Positions 24,017-33,800 of a stretch of 53,542 bases of DNA are shown one piece after another (position 1 is the first letter of the stretch; every line of letters begins with the position of its first letter). The position numbers and the translations under genes are program-made. The stretch spans positions 1-53,542 of the forward strand of contig CASFEZ010000012.1 in the NCBI GenBank assembly GCA_949293815.1. Direction: 5' to 3'. This stretch comes from an uncultured Eubacteriales bacterium. Lineage in GTDB: Bacteria > Bacillota > Clostridia > Oscillospirales > Acutalibacteraceae. The notes under the pieces were generated by a model. That model was not told the DNA's origin, ran no database searches, and saw nothing but the letters and a program-made list of their open reading frames with translations.

Positions 24017-24548
24017 CATTGAACGCATTTTAATTAGCGAAGAAGCACTGCACGAAAAGGTGCAGGAATTGGGCAGACAGATCAGCGAGGATTACCGCGG
24101 TCGCCGGCTGCTTTTGGTCAGCATTCTCAAAGGCTCCGTTATCTTTATGGCCGATTTGATGCGGGCGATTACCGTGCCCTGTGAAATTGATTTTATGGCG
24201 GTTTCCAGCTATGGAGACGGCGTTAAAACATCGGGCGAGGTGCAGATAAAAAAAGACCTTGACCGTAAAATTGAAAATTATGACCTTTTGATTGTCGAGG
24301 ATATTTTAGACAGCGGAAAAACCCTTTCCTATTTAATGAAGGTTCTGGCTGCCCGTAACCCGTCGAGCATCCGCATTTGCACCCTGCTCGACAAGCCCGA
24401 CCGCCGCGAAGCTACGGATGTGGCTGCCCATTACAGCGGTTTCCAGATTCCCGACGCGTTTGTGGTCGGCTATGGGCTGGATTATGCCGAAAAATACCGC
24501 AACCTGCCCTATGTGGGCATTTTGAAGCCGTCTGTCTACGAAAAGTAA
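24006..24548 (+). CDS. hpt: Hypoxanthine phosphoribosyltransferase
   Basis: Protein of 180 aa that salvages hypoxanthine and guanine with PRPP to give IMP and GMP. Seen: RRLLLVSILKGSVIFMADLM (pyrophosphate loop), SSYGDGVKTSGEV, the PRPP-binding signature LLIVEDILDSGKTLSYL, PDAFVVGYGLDYAEKYRNLP and YVGILKPSVYEK at the end. Length is typical. The start overlaps tilS by 11 bases, which implies translational coupling; the 104-bp gap to ftsH carries no recognisable terminator. Confidence 0.97.
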   Translation: MIHDIERILISEEALHEKVQELGRQISEDYRGRRLLLVSILKGSVIFMADLMRAITVPCEIDFMAVSSYGDGVKTSGEVQIKKDLDRKIENYDLLIVEDILDSGKTLSYLMKVLAARNPSSIRICTLLDKPDRREATDVAAHYSGFQIPDAFVVGYGLDYAEKYRNLPYVGILKPSVYEK

Positions 24549-24652
24549 CAGAACCGCAATCATTTTTTATAATAACAGGCAGATTTTTAGCTTATGATAT
24601 TGACAGAGGAAGCCGATTATCATTGCTGCTTCCCGATAGGAGTGAACTTTTT

Positions 24653-26692
24653 TTGAGTATTCGATGGAAACAGATCATCCCGTATCTTGCCATTCCGCTT
24701 TTGCTTGTTGCCATGTTCCTTTTTCTGACTACAAGGCAGACCACCGACCGGGTTGCCTATTCCGAAGTTATCGAACTGTTTGAAGAAAATCAGGTCGCTG
24801 AGTATACATTGAATCTGAGCAGCGGCGAGCTGCAATATCGCTTACAGGGCTCCAACGAGCGGCTGACGTATACCGTGCCCAATGTCAATATGTTTATCAG
24901 CGATATTGAAGATTATGTCAAGGAATATAATGCCAACGCCGCCGCCGGGCAGGAGATTCGGTACGATTATGAGCGCGGTTCCGCCAATTCCTGGTGGGTC
25001 AGCCTGCTGCCTACGATTATTCTGATGGCCATTTTGGGCGTGGGAATGTATATCATGATGCGCAAAATGAACCAGGCCATCACCAGCGAAACCAACCGCT
25101 CCATCAGCTTCGGCAAGGCGCGGATTCGCAACGGCAAGGATGAAAAGCGCAAAACCACCTTCGCCGATGTGGCAGGCGCAGATGAAGAAAAAGCGGAATT
25201 ACAGGAGATTGTCGAGCTTTTGCGCAACCCCCAGCGTTTTAACGCTCTGGGTGCGCGTATCCCGAAGGGCGTCTTGCTGGTGGGCCCTCCCGGCACCGGT
25301 AAAACGTTGTTGGCACGCGCCGTGGCGGGTGAAGCGGATGTGCCGTTTTTCACCATTTCCGGCTCGGACTTTTTGGAAATGTATGTGGGCGTCGGCGCGT
25401 CCCGTGTGCGCGATTTGTTTGATCAGGCGAAGAAAAATGCCCCGTCCATTATTTTTATTGATGAAATCGACGCAGTCGGTCGCCACAGGGGCGCCGGTAT
25501 GGGCGGCGGTCACGATGAACGCGAGCAGACTCTGAACCAGATGCTGGTGGAAATGGACGGCTTCGGCTATAACGAAGGCGTGGTTGTCATTGCGGCGACC
25601 AACCGTCCGGATATTCTCGACCCGGCGCTGTTGCGCCCCGGTCGTTTTGACCGGCAGGTGACGGTCGGTTACCCGGATGTCAAGGGCAGAGCCGAGATTT
25701 TGAAGGTTCACGCCAAGAACCCCTACAAGCCCCTTGCGCCCGATGTGAAACTGGAAGATATTGCCAAGCAGACCGTTGGATTTACCGGCGCGGATTTGGA
25801 AAACCTGTTAAATGAGGCCGCGCTTTTGGCGGCGCGCAGAAACCGCAAGGCCATTTCCATGAACGAAATCGAAGAGGCGACCATGAAGGTCATTGTCGGC
25901 TCGGAGAAAAAGTCGCATAAACGCACCATGGAGGATAAACGCATTACCGCCTACCATGAGGCCGGTCACGCCATTGCCACCCATTTTCTGGAGGGGCAGG
26001 ATCCGGTGCAGCATGTTTCTATTGTTCCCCGCGGTATGGCTGCCGGATTTACCCTTTCCCGACCGGAGCAGGATTCGCTGCATATGTCCCGCCAGCATAT
26101 TCTGGATGACATTGTGGTGCTGTTGGGCGGTCGTGTAGCAGAGGCGCTGTTTATCGGCGATATCTGCACCGGCGCTTCCAATGATATCGAGCGTGCAACC
26201 GAAATGGCGCGCAATATGGTGACAAAATACGGTATGAGCGATACCCTCGGTCCCATCAGCTACGGCAGCGGTGACCATGAGGTATTCCTCGGCAAGGATT
26301 ACGGCAATGTCCGCAATTATTCCGAGGCGGTGGCTGCGGAAATCGATGAGGAAATCAATAAAATTATTCAAAACGGCTATCGCCGCTGCGAAGAGATTCT
26401 GAAAGCACATGCCGATAAGCTCAAAGAGCTGGCGGAATATCTGATTGAGTACGAAAAAATTGACGGCGACCAGTTCCGCGCGATGATGGAGGGCAGACCC
26501 TTTGAAAAACCGGTGCTCTCCGCCGACGAGCCCCCGGCGCCGGAGCATACCGATGCGCCCGCCGTGCCACAAGAGCCGGATGTGCCCACTGCTGTGCTTC
26601 CCGAACCGGTCGATGCGCCTTCTTTGCCGGAGGATAAACCCGCACCCGATGCCGGGAACGACTCCGCCGGGCAGGATGGGCAGACAGAATAA
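24653..26692 (+). CDS. ftsH: ATP-dependent zinc metalloprotease FtsH
   Basis: Protein of 679 aa. The TTG at 24653 is preferred because TAGGAGTG lies 8 bases upstream and the product then begins with the membrane anchor ([20 protein letters not shown]). The longer frame back to 24377 lies inside hpt. A second membrane helix (about 125-150, [20 protein letters not shown]) follows an extracytoplasmic segment. The AAA domain has [30 protein letters not shown] and the second region of homology ([20 protein letters not shown]). The zinc protease site is HEAGH with a distal Asp in [10 protein letters not shown]. It degrades membrane proteins and short-lived regulators. The last 55 residues are a Pro/Ala/Glu tail of low complexity. 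Confidence 0.97.
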   Translation: MSIRWKQIIPYLAIPLLLVAMFLFLTTRQTTDRVAYSEVIELFEENQVAEYTLNLSSGELQYRLQGSNERLTYTVPNVNMFISDIEDYVKEYNANAAAGQEIRYDYERGSANSWWVSLLPTIILMAILGVGMYIMMRKMNQAITSETNRSISFGKARIRNGKDEKRKTTFADVAGADEEKAELQEIVELLRNPQRFNALGARIPKGVLLVGPPGTGKTLLARAVAGEADVPFFTISGSDFLEMYVGVGASRVRDLFDQAKKNAPSIIFIDEIDAVGRHRGAGMGGGHDEREQTLNQMLVEMDGFGYNEGVVVIAATNRPDILDPALLRPGRFDRQVTVGYPDVKGRAEILKVHAKNPYKPLAPDVKLEDIAKQTVGFTGADLENLLNEAALLAARRNRKAISMNEIEEATMKVIVGSEKKSHKRTMEDKRITAYHEAGHAIATHFLEGQDPVQHVSIVPRGMAAGFTLSRPEQDSLHMSRQHILDDIVVLLGGRVAEALFIGDICTGASNDIERATEMARNMVTKYGMSDTLGPISYGSGDHEVFLGKDYGNVRNYSEAVAAEIDEEINKIIQNGYRRCEEILKAHADKLKELAEYLIEYEKIDGDQFRAMMEGRPFEKPVLSADEPPAPEHTDAPAVPQEPDVPTAVLPEPVDAPSLPEDKPAPDAGNDSAGQDGQTE

Positions 26693-26700
26693 AATAAAAA

Positions 26701-26749
26701 AACAGCGCGGAAATCAGCGGTTATCATGCGGATTTCCGCGCTGTTCTTT
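26701..26749 (+). terminator. Terminator of ftsH
   Basis: Fifteen-base-pair perfect stem AACAGCGCGGAAATC / GATTTCCGCGCTGTT (26701-26715, 26731-26745) followed by CTTTG; the uridine tail is weak but the stem is very stable. Confidence 0.75.
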
Positions 26750-26807
26750 GCCGGTTAAGACGGATGAAGAAGTAAACAAAAAAACAGGAATAACAGGAGG
26801 TTTGTGT

Positions 26808-27758
26808 ATGTTTAATATGGATTTTACAAAAAAGATTGCCGTTGTGGGCACCGGTTTTGTGGGCATGAGCTTTGCCTATGCCATGCTTTGCGACGGCGGC
26901 TGTGATGAAATGCTGCTGATTGATATTGATAAACAGAAGGCGGAGGGGGAGGCCATGGATTTGAGCCACGGCCTGTCCTTTGCCAAAACCAATATGAAAA
27001 TTTACGCCGGGGATTATCGGGATTGCCGGGACGCGGATATTGTTATTATTTGCGCGGGCGTCAGCCAAAAGCCCGGCGAGGATCGTATTTCGCTGCTGCA
27101 ACGAAATACGGCGGTCTTTCAGTCTATTATCACCCCTATCATTCAGTCCGGGTTCGACGGTATTTTTCTGGTGGCAACCAATCCGGTGGATATTATGACA
27201 AGCATTACCCAAAAGCTCTCCGGCTTTGACTGCCGTCGGGTGATTGGTTCGGGCACCACGCTGGATACGGCGCGCCTGCGGTACCTTTTGGGTAATTATT
27301 TTTCTGTTGACCCGAAAAATGTCCATGCCTATGTGATTGGCGAACACGGCGACAGCGAGATTACCCCCTGGTCGCAGGCGTTCATTTCCACCAAGTCCAT
27401 CCGCGATATTATTGACGGCGATCCTGCCTATGACGAGCAGGAGGTCTACGGTATTGCAAAAGAAGTGACCGGCGCGGCGCAGCGGATCATCGCGGCAAAA
27501 AAGGCGACTTATTACGGTATCGGTATGGCGCTGGTGCGCATTGTAAAAACCATTCTTTCGGACGAGAAGAGCATCCTGACCGTTTCCGCCATGCTGCGCG
27601 GGGAATACGGGGTGCAAAATGTCTATGCCGGTGTGCCTGCTATCATCGGACGGGACGGGGTGCGGGAAATCATCACCCTGTCGCTGACGGAAGACGAGCT
27701 GCAAAAGTTTCGCGCCTCCTGCGACTTCTTGAAAAAAACAGCCTCAGCGATTCAGTAA
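26808..27758 (+). CDS. ldh: L-lactate dehydrogenase
   Basis: Protein of 316 aa reducing pyruvate to L-lactate with NADH. ATG at 26808 follows AGGAGG with 7 bases between. Seen: Rossmann loop IAVVGTGFVGMSFAYAML with the acidic LLIDIDKQK, substrate loop ICAGVSQKPGEDRISLLQRN, VATNPVDIMT, the active-site motif VIGEHGDSEITPWSQA with catalytic His, and the ATYYGIGMALVRI helix. Gln in AGVSQKPGEDR and the overall motif set favour lactate over malate as substrate. The gene stands alone between the ftsH terminator and a large inverted repeat, indicating fermentative NAD+ regeneration. Confidence 0.93.
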   Translation: MFNMDFTKKIAVVGTGFVGMSFAYAMLCDGGCDEMLLIDIDKQKAEGEAMDLSHGLSFAKTNMKIYAGDYRDCRDADIVIICAGVSQKPGEDRISLLQRNTAVFQSIITPIIQSGFDGIFLVATNPVDIMTSITQKLSGFDCRRVIGSGTTLDTARLRYLLGNYFSVDPKNVHAYVIGEHGDSEITPWSQAFISTKSIRDIIDGDPAYDEQEVYGIAKEVTGAAQRIIAAKKATYYGIGMALVRIVKTILSDEKSILTVSAMLRGEYGVQNVYAGVPAIIGRDGVREIITLSLTEDELQKFRASCDFLKKTASAIQ

Positions 27759-27782
27759 TGCCGAAAGCGAAGAAAAAACAGC

Positions 27783-27838
27783 CTGCCGGTTGCCGATTTT
27801 TTACTGAAAATTACAGAATTTTCGGTTGCAACCGGCAG
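27783..27838. repeat. Nested inverted repeat between ldh and the XRE gene
   Basis: CTGCCGGTTGC (27783-27793) is the exact complement of GCAACCGGCAG (27828-27838). The 34-nt loop itself folds as TGAAAATT / AATTTTCG. It may end ldh transcription, though no U-tail follows the outer stem. Its right arm contains the -35 box of the next promoter, so an operator role is also possible. Confidence 0.65.
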
Positions 27839-27854
27839 CCATTTCGTTTATAAT
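27826..27854 (+). promoter_or_regulatory. Promoter of the XRE regulator-GH27 operon
   Basis: TTGCAA (27826-27831), 17-bp spacer, consensus TATAAT (27849-27854), 36 bp before the gene. The -35 lies in the right arm of the inverted repeat. Confidence 0.75.
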
Positions 27855-27889
27855 TAAACATTATGATTTTAAGCGGGGCGTGAAAACAT

Positions 27890-28582
27890 ATGAGTATCAA
27901 AACCGGCGCAAAATTGGCAGATTTACGCAAACGGCACGGCTATTCCCAGGAAGCCCTTGCCGAAAAGCTGGGACTGAGCCGCCAGGCCATTTCCAAATGG
28001 GAACGCGGCGAATCCTCGCCCGATACCGATACTTTAATTGCCCTGGCGCAAATTTACGGCGTCAGTCTGGATGATCTGGTGAACCATACCCCGACCTCCC
28101 AGACTGCACCGACCGAGGCACCTGTTTTTACGCCGTCCCCGCAGCAGCAAACGCCGTCTCAGCCCCAGGCACCGTCTGTTGCCCAAGCCGCGCAGAATTG
28201 GCGCAAAAAACGCCAGCAAAAGCCGCTGCTGTATCCGAATCTTGCAAGCAAATTGCTGAAATTTCCGTTTCCTATCATTGTTCTTGTGATTTATCTGCTT
28301 TTGGGCTTTGTGGCAAAGCTCTGGCACCCGATGTGGATTCTGTTTTTGCTGATTCCCGCGTATTATCATTTTGCGCTGATTTCTGCAAGAGCTTCGAGTA
28401 AAAAGCAGTTTCTTTTGGGGCTGCCGGTGATTGAGGTCGCCTTGATTCTGTTTTTGGTGATTGGCTTTTTCTTCAGTGGCTGGGCGTGGGCCTGGGTACT
28501 GTTTTTGGTGGCGCTGGTCTACTATTGGTATATCGCCGTCTCTTATAAAGAGAAAAAACAGGGAGACGCTGCCGATGATTAA
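27890..28582 (+). CDS. XRE-family regulator with C-terminal membrane helices
   Basis: Protein of 230 aa. Residues 1-65 are an HTH_3 domain (AKLADLRKRHGYSQEALAEK, LGLSRQAISKWERGESSPDT, IYGVSLDDLV). A Gln/Pro/Thr-rich linker (68-105) follows, then three or four hydrophobic helices (about 120-215: FPIIVLVIYLLLGFVAKLW, MWILFLLIPAYYHFALI, VALILFLVIGFFFSGWAWAW, VLFLVALVYYWYI). Such membrane-tethered XRE proteins are frequent in Firmicutes and probably transmit envelope or metabolite signals. The gene overlaps the GH27 gene by 8 bases, so regulator and enzyme are translationally coupled. The signal is unknown. Confidence 0.85.
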   Translation: MSIKTGAKLADLRKRHGYSQEALAEKLGLSRQAISKWERGESSPDTDTLIALAQIYGVSLDDLVNHTPTSQTAPTEAPVFTPSPQQQTPSQPQAPSVAQAAQNWRKKRQQKPLLYPNLASKLLKFPFPIIVLVIYLLLGFVAKLWHPMWILFLLIPAYYHFALISARASSKKQFLLGLPVIEVALILFLVIGFFFSGWAWAWVLFLVALVYYWYIAVSYKEKKQGDAADD

Positions 28583-29867
28583 CCGCAAAAAAGCCGCGCC
28601 GACCCCGCCCATGGGCTGGAACAGCTGGGACTGCTACGGCGCCGGTGTGACCGAAGAGATTTTATTAAGAAACGCCGCCTTTGTGCAGCAGCACCTGAAG
28701 GAGTACGGCTGGCAATATGTGGTCTGTGATATTCAGTGGTACGAGCCGACGGCGGTGGACACCCGCTATCACGATTTTGCCCCGCTTTGCATGGACGCCT
28801 GGTCCCGCCTGATTCCCGCTGAAAACCGGTTCCCCTCGTCTGCGGGCGGCAAGGGCTTTGCCCCCATTGCCGAAAAGATTCATGCCATGGGCTTGAAGTT
28901 CGGCATCCATATTCTGCGCGGCATCCCCCGCCAGGCGGTTCACGCCGCCGCGCCCATTCTGGGCAGCAGCGCCACCGCACGGGATATTGCTTCGTCCTTT
29001 TCCCTGTGTTCCTGGAACACGGATATGTACGGGGTGGACGCTACAAAAGAGGGGGCGCAGGCGTATTATGATTCCCTGTTCTCCCTGTATGCGTCCTGGG
29101 GTGTTGATTTTGTAAAAGTTGATGATATTTGCGATACCAAATTTAATTCTCAGAACCCCTATTCCGCCAAAGCGGAAATTGAGATGATTCGTAAGGCAAT
29201 AGACTGCTGCGGCAGGGAGATGGTGCTGAGCCTGTCCCCCGGTCCGGCACGCTTGGAAAACGCCTGGCATCTGGCGACCAACGCGGATATGTGGCGTTTA
29301 ACCGATGACTTTTGGGATACCTGGCCGCAGCTGAAGGATATGTTCCGCCGCTGTGAGCAGTGGTATGCCTTTGCAAAAGACGGCTGTTGGCCCGATTGTG
29401 ATATGCTGCCCCTAGGAAGGCTTTGCGTATCCGACCGCAAACAGCCCGACCGGCGCTGCCGCCTGACCGAAGCGGAGCAGCGCACCATGATGAACCTGTG
29501 GTGCATTTTCCGCTCCCCTCTGATGCTGGGGGCAGAAACCGAGGGGATGGACGATTTTACCCTTTCGCTTCTGACCAACCGGGAGGTGATTGCTGTCAAC
29601 CAGACCGGTCAAAACCAAAAACCGGTGAAAAGCAGCGCCGAAGAAGCGGTTTGGCAGTCGCAGCTGCCGGACGGGCAATGTGTCATTGCGCTGTTTAACC
29701 TGACAGAGCAGGAACGGGAGATTACCGTCACGGCGCACGAGCTGGGGCTTCCCGCGTTGTATGCGGTAAAAGACCTCTGGACAAAGGCTTTCACGCCGAC
29801 CGAAAACGGTACCCTGACCATTCTGCTGCCCGCGCATGCTTCGACCATGCTGCTTGTGCAGGCATAG
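28575..29867 (+). CDS. Glycoside hydrolase family 27 alpha-galactosidase-like enzyme
   Basis: Protein of 430 aa without a signal peptide, hence cytoplasmic. The GH27 signature opens the protein (APTPPMGWNSWDCYGAGVTE). The barrel continues with YVVCDIQW, AMGLKFGIHILRGIPRQAVH, the nucleophile region DFVKVDDICD (first Asp pair) and the acid/base region DMWRLTDDFWDTW. A C-terminal beta-sandwich of about 90 residues follows. GH27 members remove terminal alpha-galactose or, in some branches, alpha-N-acetylgalactosamine or beta-L-arabinopyranose. Replacement of the usual CSL-GGHAD stretch by ILRGIPRQAV marks a non-canonical subgroup, so the substrate is uncertain. GGGAG lies 9 bases before the ATG, which overlaps the stop of the membrane-linked XRE gene. 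Confidence 0.88.
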   Translation: MINRKKAAPTPPMGWNSWDCYGAGVTEEILLRNAAFVQQHLKEYGWQYVVCDIQWYEPTAVDTRYHDFAPLCMDAWSRLIPAENRFPSSAGGKGFAPIAEKIHAMGLKFGIHILRGIPRQAVHAAAPILGSSATARDIASSFSLCSWNTDMYGVDATKEGAQAYYDSLFSLYASWGVDFVKVDDICDTKFNSQNPYSAKAEIEMIRKAIDCCGREMVLSLSPGPARLENAWHLATNADMWRLTDDFWDTWPQLKDMFRRCEQWYAFAKDGCWPDCDMLPLGRLCVSDRKQPDRRCRLTEAEQRTMMNLWCIFRSPLMLGAETEGMDDFTLSLLTNREVIAVNQTGQNQKPVKSSAEEAVWQSQLPDGQCVIALFNLTEQEREITVTAHELGLPALYAVKDLWTKAFTPTENGTLTILLPAHASTMLLVQA

Positions 29868-29965
29868 GGATTTTTATGATGTTTGTTGCCGTTTCCGGCG
29901 CTTGCTGGGAGCGGCATTTACATGTTTACCGTTTGTGAAAATTGTAATAATATTTCTCAATCGCG

Positions 29966-29994
29966 TTGACATCGGGAAAATCGTATATTATACT
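29966..29994 (+). promoter_or_regulatory. Promoter of the ABC exporter operon
   Basis: Consensus TTGACA (29966-29971), 17-bp spacer, TATACT (29989-29994), about 75 bp before the ATPase gene. The rest of the 200-bp gap 29868-30068 shows nothing else I recognise. Confidence 0.8.
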
Positions 29995-30068
29995 TAAAGT
30001 GCAATGATTATTGTGTATATCAGCGCCATTTTGTACTATATTTTGTGCACGGCGCCGGGAGGATAAGC

Positions 30069-30770
30069 ATGAGTTTTATTGAATTGGATTCGGTTTATAA
30101 GCGCTATAAAATGGGCGAGGTAACCATCAGCGCCGCAGACGGCGTGACTTTTTCTGTGGAACAGGGCGAGCTTTGTATGGTCGTAGGACCCAGCGGCGCG
30201 GGCAAAACAACCGTATTAAATATTCTCGGCGGCATGGATGACTGTGACGACGGCAAAGTGCGTGTCGCGGGGGAGCTTATCAATTCCTTTAACCGCAAAA
30301 AGCTGACAGAGTACCGCAGGTTCGATGTCGGCTTTGTATTTCAGTTCTACAATCTGGTTCCCAATCTGACGGCGCTGGAAAATGTAGAGCTTTCGACCCA
30401 AATCAGCAAAAAAGCCCTGGATCCGGTCAAGGTGCTGGATAATGTGGGGCTGGGCGACCGAATGAACAACTTCCCGTCGCAGCTTTCCGGTGGTGAGCAG
30501 CAGCGCGTGTCGATTGCCCGTGCTTTGGCGAAAAACCCCAAGCTGCTTTTGTGCGACGAGCCAACCGGCGCACTGGATTACGCTACCGGTAAAAACATAT
30601 TAAAGCTCTTGCAGGATACCTGTATTCAAACGGGGATGACCGTGATTATCATTACCCATAACCAGGCGATTACGCCCATGGCGGATCGGGTGGTTACCAT
30701 GCGATCCGGGCGTGTGCAGCGCATTACCGTCAACGACAACCCCATGCCGGTAGAGCAGATCGAATGGTAA
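30069..30770 (+). CDS. ABC transporter ATP-binding protein (MacB/LolD type)
   Basis: Protein of 233 aa. The ATG at 30069 is preferred over 30045 because GGGAGGA lies 6 bases upstream. Seen: A-loop Tyr in [10 protein letters not shown], Walker [11 protein letters not shown]-loop [19 protein letters not shown], signature [15 protein letters not shown], Walker [13 protein letters not shown], and the H-loop ITHN. The PNLTA and GALD motifs place it in the MacB/LolD family, which powers FtsX-fold permeases that move or extract substrates from the membrane rather than classic import. It is followed 31 bp later by its permease. Confidence 0.95.
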   Translation: MSFIELDSVYKRYKMGEVTISAADGVTFSVEQGELCMVVGPSGAGKTTVLNILGGMDDCDDGKVRVAGELINSFNRKKLTEYRRFDVGFVFQFYNLVPNLTALENVELSTQISKKALDPVKVLDNVGLGDRMNNFPSQLSGGEQQRVSIARALAKNPKLLLCDEPTGALDYATGKNILKLLQDTCIQTGMTVIIITHNQAITPMADRVVTMRSGRVQRITVNDNPMPVEQIEW

Positions 30771-30801
30771 TAAGCTGTAAGAATGTCAGCGGAGATGTCA
30801 T

Positions 30802-33800
30802 ATGAAAAAAGGTTTGGTTAAAAATACACTCCGGTCCATCCGGCGCAGTTTCAGCAGATTCCTCGCCATTATGATTATTGTGGCAACGGGCTTTGCTTTT
30901 TTTGCCGGTATTAAAGCGGCCGGTCCGGATATGCTCGCAACGGCAAAAAAATATTATAACGATAATAACCTGATGGATTTGCGCATTCAGTCCGATTTGG
31001 GGCTGACCGCAGCGGACGCGCAGGCTGTTTCCGCCGTAGAGGGCGTGGACTATGTAATGCCGCAGAAATTTGTGGACGCACTGGTCTGGGTCAACGGCGC
31101 GGTGGAATCAGATATTGACGGCGCACAGATCAGCGCCCGCGCTTACGGCATCAATTTACAATCTTTATCCACTTATGCTTCCGGCGTAAAAGATCCCGCG
31201 TTTATTAACCGACCGGATCTTTTGGAGGGGCGGTATCCCACCGCGGAAAACGAGTGCTTGGTGGACGCCAGCGCCCTCTCTACGCCGGACAGCTACCAGA
31301 TTGGCAATGTGATTACCCTTGGCGGCGACGGCACAAGCATTGATTTGTCGTTGTCGGTGACGGAGTTTACCATTGTCGGCATCATTCGTTCGCCCTATTA
31401 TGTTTCCTTTGAGCGGGGCAATTCTCTGGTCGGCAGCGGTAAGATTGGTACCTATATTTATATTCCGGACAGCGTCATTTTGGCGGATTACTATTCGGAA
31501 ATCTATGTTACCGTGCAGAATGCGGACAACTATGAGCCGTATTCGGACGAGTATTATGACTATGTTGCCCAAACAGCGGAGCGTATTTCCGCCATCGCGC
31601 CTCAGCGGCTTTCGGTGCGGGCGGCGGATTTGAACAGCACGCTTCCCGCGCAGATTACAAGCGCCCAAACCCAGCTGAACACCTTGGTGCAGCAGGCGGA
31701 CGCGCAGTTCTCCGAGGCGGAGGCAAATGTCAGTTTCCTGGAGAGCCTTGCGGCCAACGGCGATGCCATTTTGGCGCAGGCGCAGGCGGAGTATAACGCA
31801 ACATTCTCGGAACAGAGCACGGTATTGTCTGACAGCCAGAACGAATACAGCGAACAGGTGAACCTGTATAACCAGCTGCAGGCTTATGTTGCCTCGGCGC
31901 AAACCGAATGGAATGCCAACAACAGCGCCTATCAGGCAGCGCTGGCGGAGTATAACGAAAAACAGGCGCAGCTGCAGGCTGCGAATGCGGAAATTACCAG
32001 TGCTGAAAATAATATTGCTACTCTGCGCAGTATGATTAATACCACCCGTTCCGTATTCGATTCCCTGTCCGCGATGCAGGGGGCGGCGCTCAATCAGGAT
32101 GATATTCAAAATATTGTCGGCGTGCTGGAGGCTGTGAATCCCGAGCTGTATAATGCGATTCGCTCCTTAACGGCGCAGGGTATGGCAGTAGACGCGCTGG
32201 CTCTGATTACGCCCCAGCTGGAGGCGTATGAAGCCCAGCTGACTCAGGCGGAGGCAGAACTGGAGCAGGGGCAGGCGGAATACGCAGAGCAGGAGGAGGC
32301 GCTAAACGAGGCGAATACCACCTTGCAGCAGACCAACGCTGCCCTGACCTCTTCAAAGGCTTTGCTGGATCAATATACACAGCAGCTTGCCGACGCAAAA
32401 GAAAAACTGGACGCTGCCGGCGTGCAGCTGCAAAGCGGCAGCTATGAGCTGTCTTTGCAGCAATTGCAGGCGCAGCAGCAGCTGGCGACCTTGCAGGCGC
32501 AGGTAGAGGATGCTGACGCCAATCTGGAAACTGCCAAGCGTGAACTGGAAGAGGCCAGAGCCGAAGTGAACGGGCAGATCGAATATGCCCAGACCATTAT
32601 CACCAACGGGCAAAATACCTTAAATAAAATCAGCACGGCGCAGTGGAATGTGTACGACCGCAGCGATACGCCGGGTTATTCCGGCTTCGGCGAAGCGGCG
32701 GAAAATGTCAATACGCTGGCAAACATCTTCCCGGTCTTCTTTGTTCTGGTTGCCGCAATGGTCAGCCTGACAACCATGACGCGCATGGTGGAGGATGAAC
32801 GGATTCAGCTGGGTACCTTAAAAGCCCTTGGCTATACAGATGGGCAGATTTTAGGAAAATATATCACCTATTCGCTGCTGGCAAGCGTTTTGGGATCGGT
32901 CATCGGCGTTGCGGTTGGTATTTATGCGTTTCCCTATGCTATTTTTGCCGCCTACGGCATTATGTACGAAATGCCGCCGTTGATTATCAGTATCCCCTGG
33001 GTGACGGTGGTTGTCGGCTTTATTGTGTTCTGTGTCATGGCGGTGCTGCTTTCGTGGTATGCCTGCCGCAGGGAGCTGATGGTGGTGCCCGCCGTGCTCA
33101 TGCGCGCCAAAGCGCCGAAAAACGGTAAACGGGTGCTTTTGGAGAAAATTAAGCCTATATGGAACCGGCTGAGCTTTACCTCCAAGGTTACGCTGCGGAA
33201 TACTTTCCGCACCCCGAAGCGCTGCCTGATGACTATTGTTGGTATCGCCGGCTGTACAGCGCTGCTGTTCGCGGGCTTGGGCATGTACAATTCCGTGCGC
33301 GCCATTATGATTAACCAGTATGGGGATAACGGCATTTCCCGTTACGATATGCAGATTGTATTTGACGATCCGCAAGCATCCGCACAGGATTCGGTTATCA
33401 GCTCTGTTGCGCGGGATAACCGTCTGGATTCCATTTTGCTGACCTCTATGACCTCGTTGGTCGGCGGCTCAGAGCAAAGCAGCGATACGCTGGATGTCTA
33501 TGTGCTGGTGCCGGAAAATACCGCCCTGTTCCCCACTATGGTAAATTTAGTCAATGCCAATGGAAACGATGCGGTTACGCTTAGTGACAGCGGCGTGGTG
33601 ATTACGAAAAAATTTGCTGACACCGCCCGGGTTTCCGTCGGCGATACGGTTACGCTGCAAACGGCGGATGGCAATGTGTATTCCGCGCCGGTCAGCGCGA
33701 TTGTAGAAAACTATACTTTTGATTATGTCTATATGACGCCCACGGTCTATCAGTCGGTTTTCGGCTCTGTGCCTGCCTACCATTATGCGATGGCAACTTT

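Noticed and set aside
24377-24652. Extended N-terminus of FtsH
   Set aside because: The first 92 codons lie in hpt in another frame; the TTG at 24653 has a ribosome binding site and opens directly into the membrane anchor.
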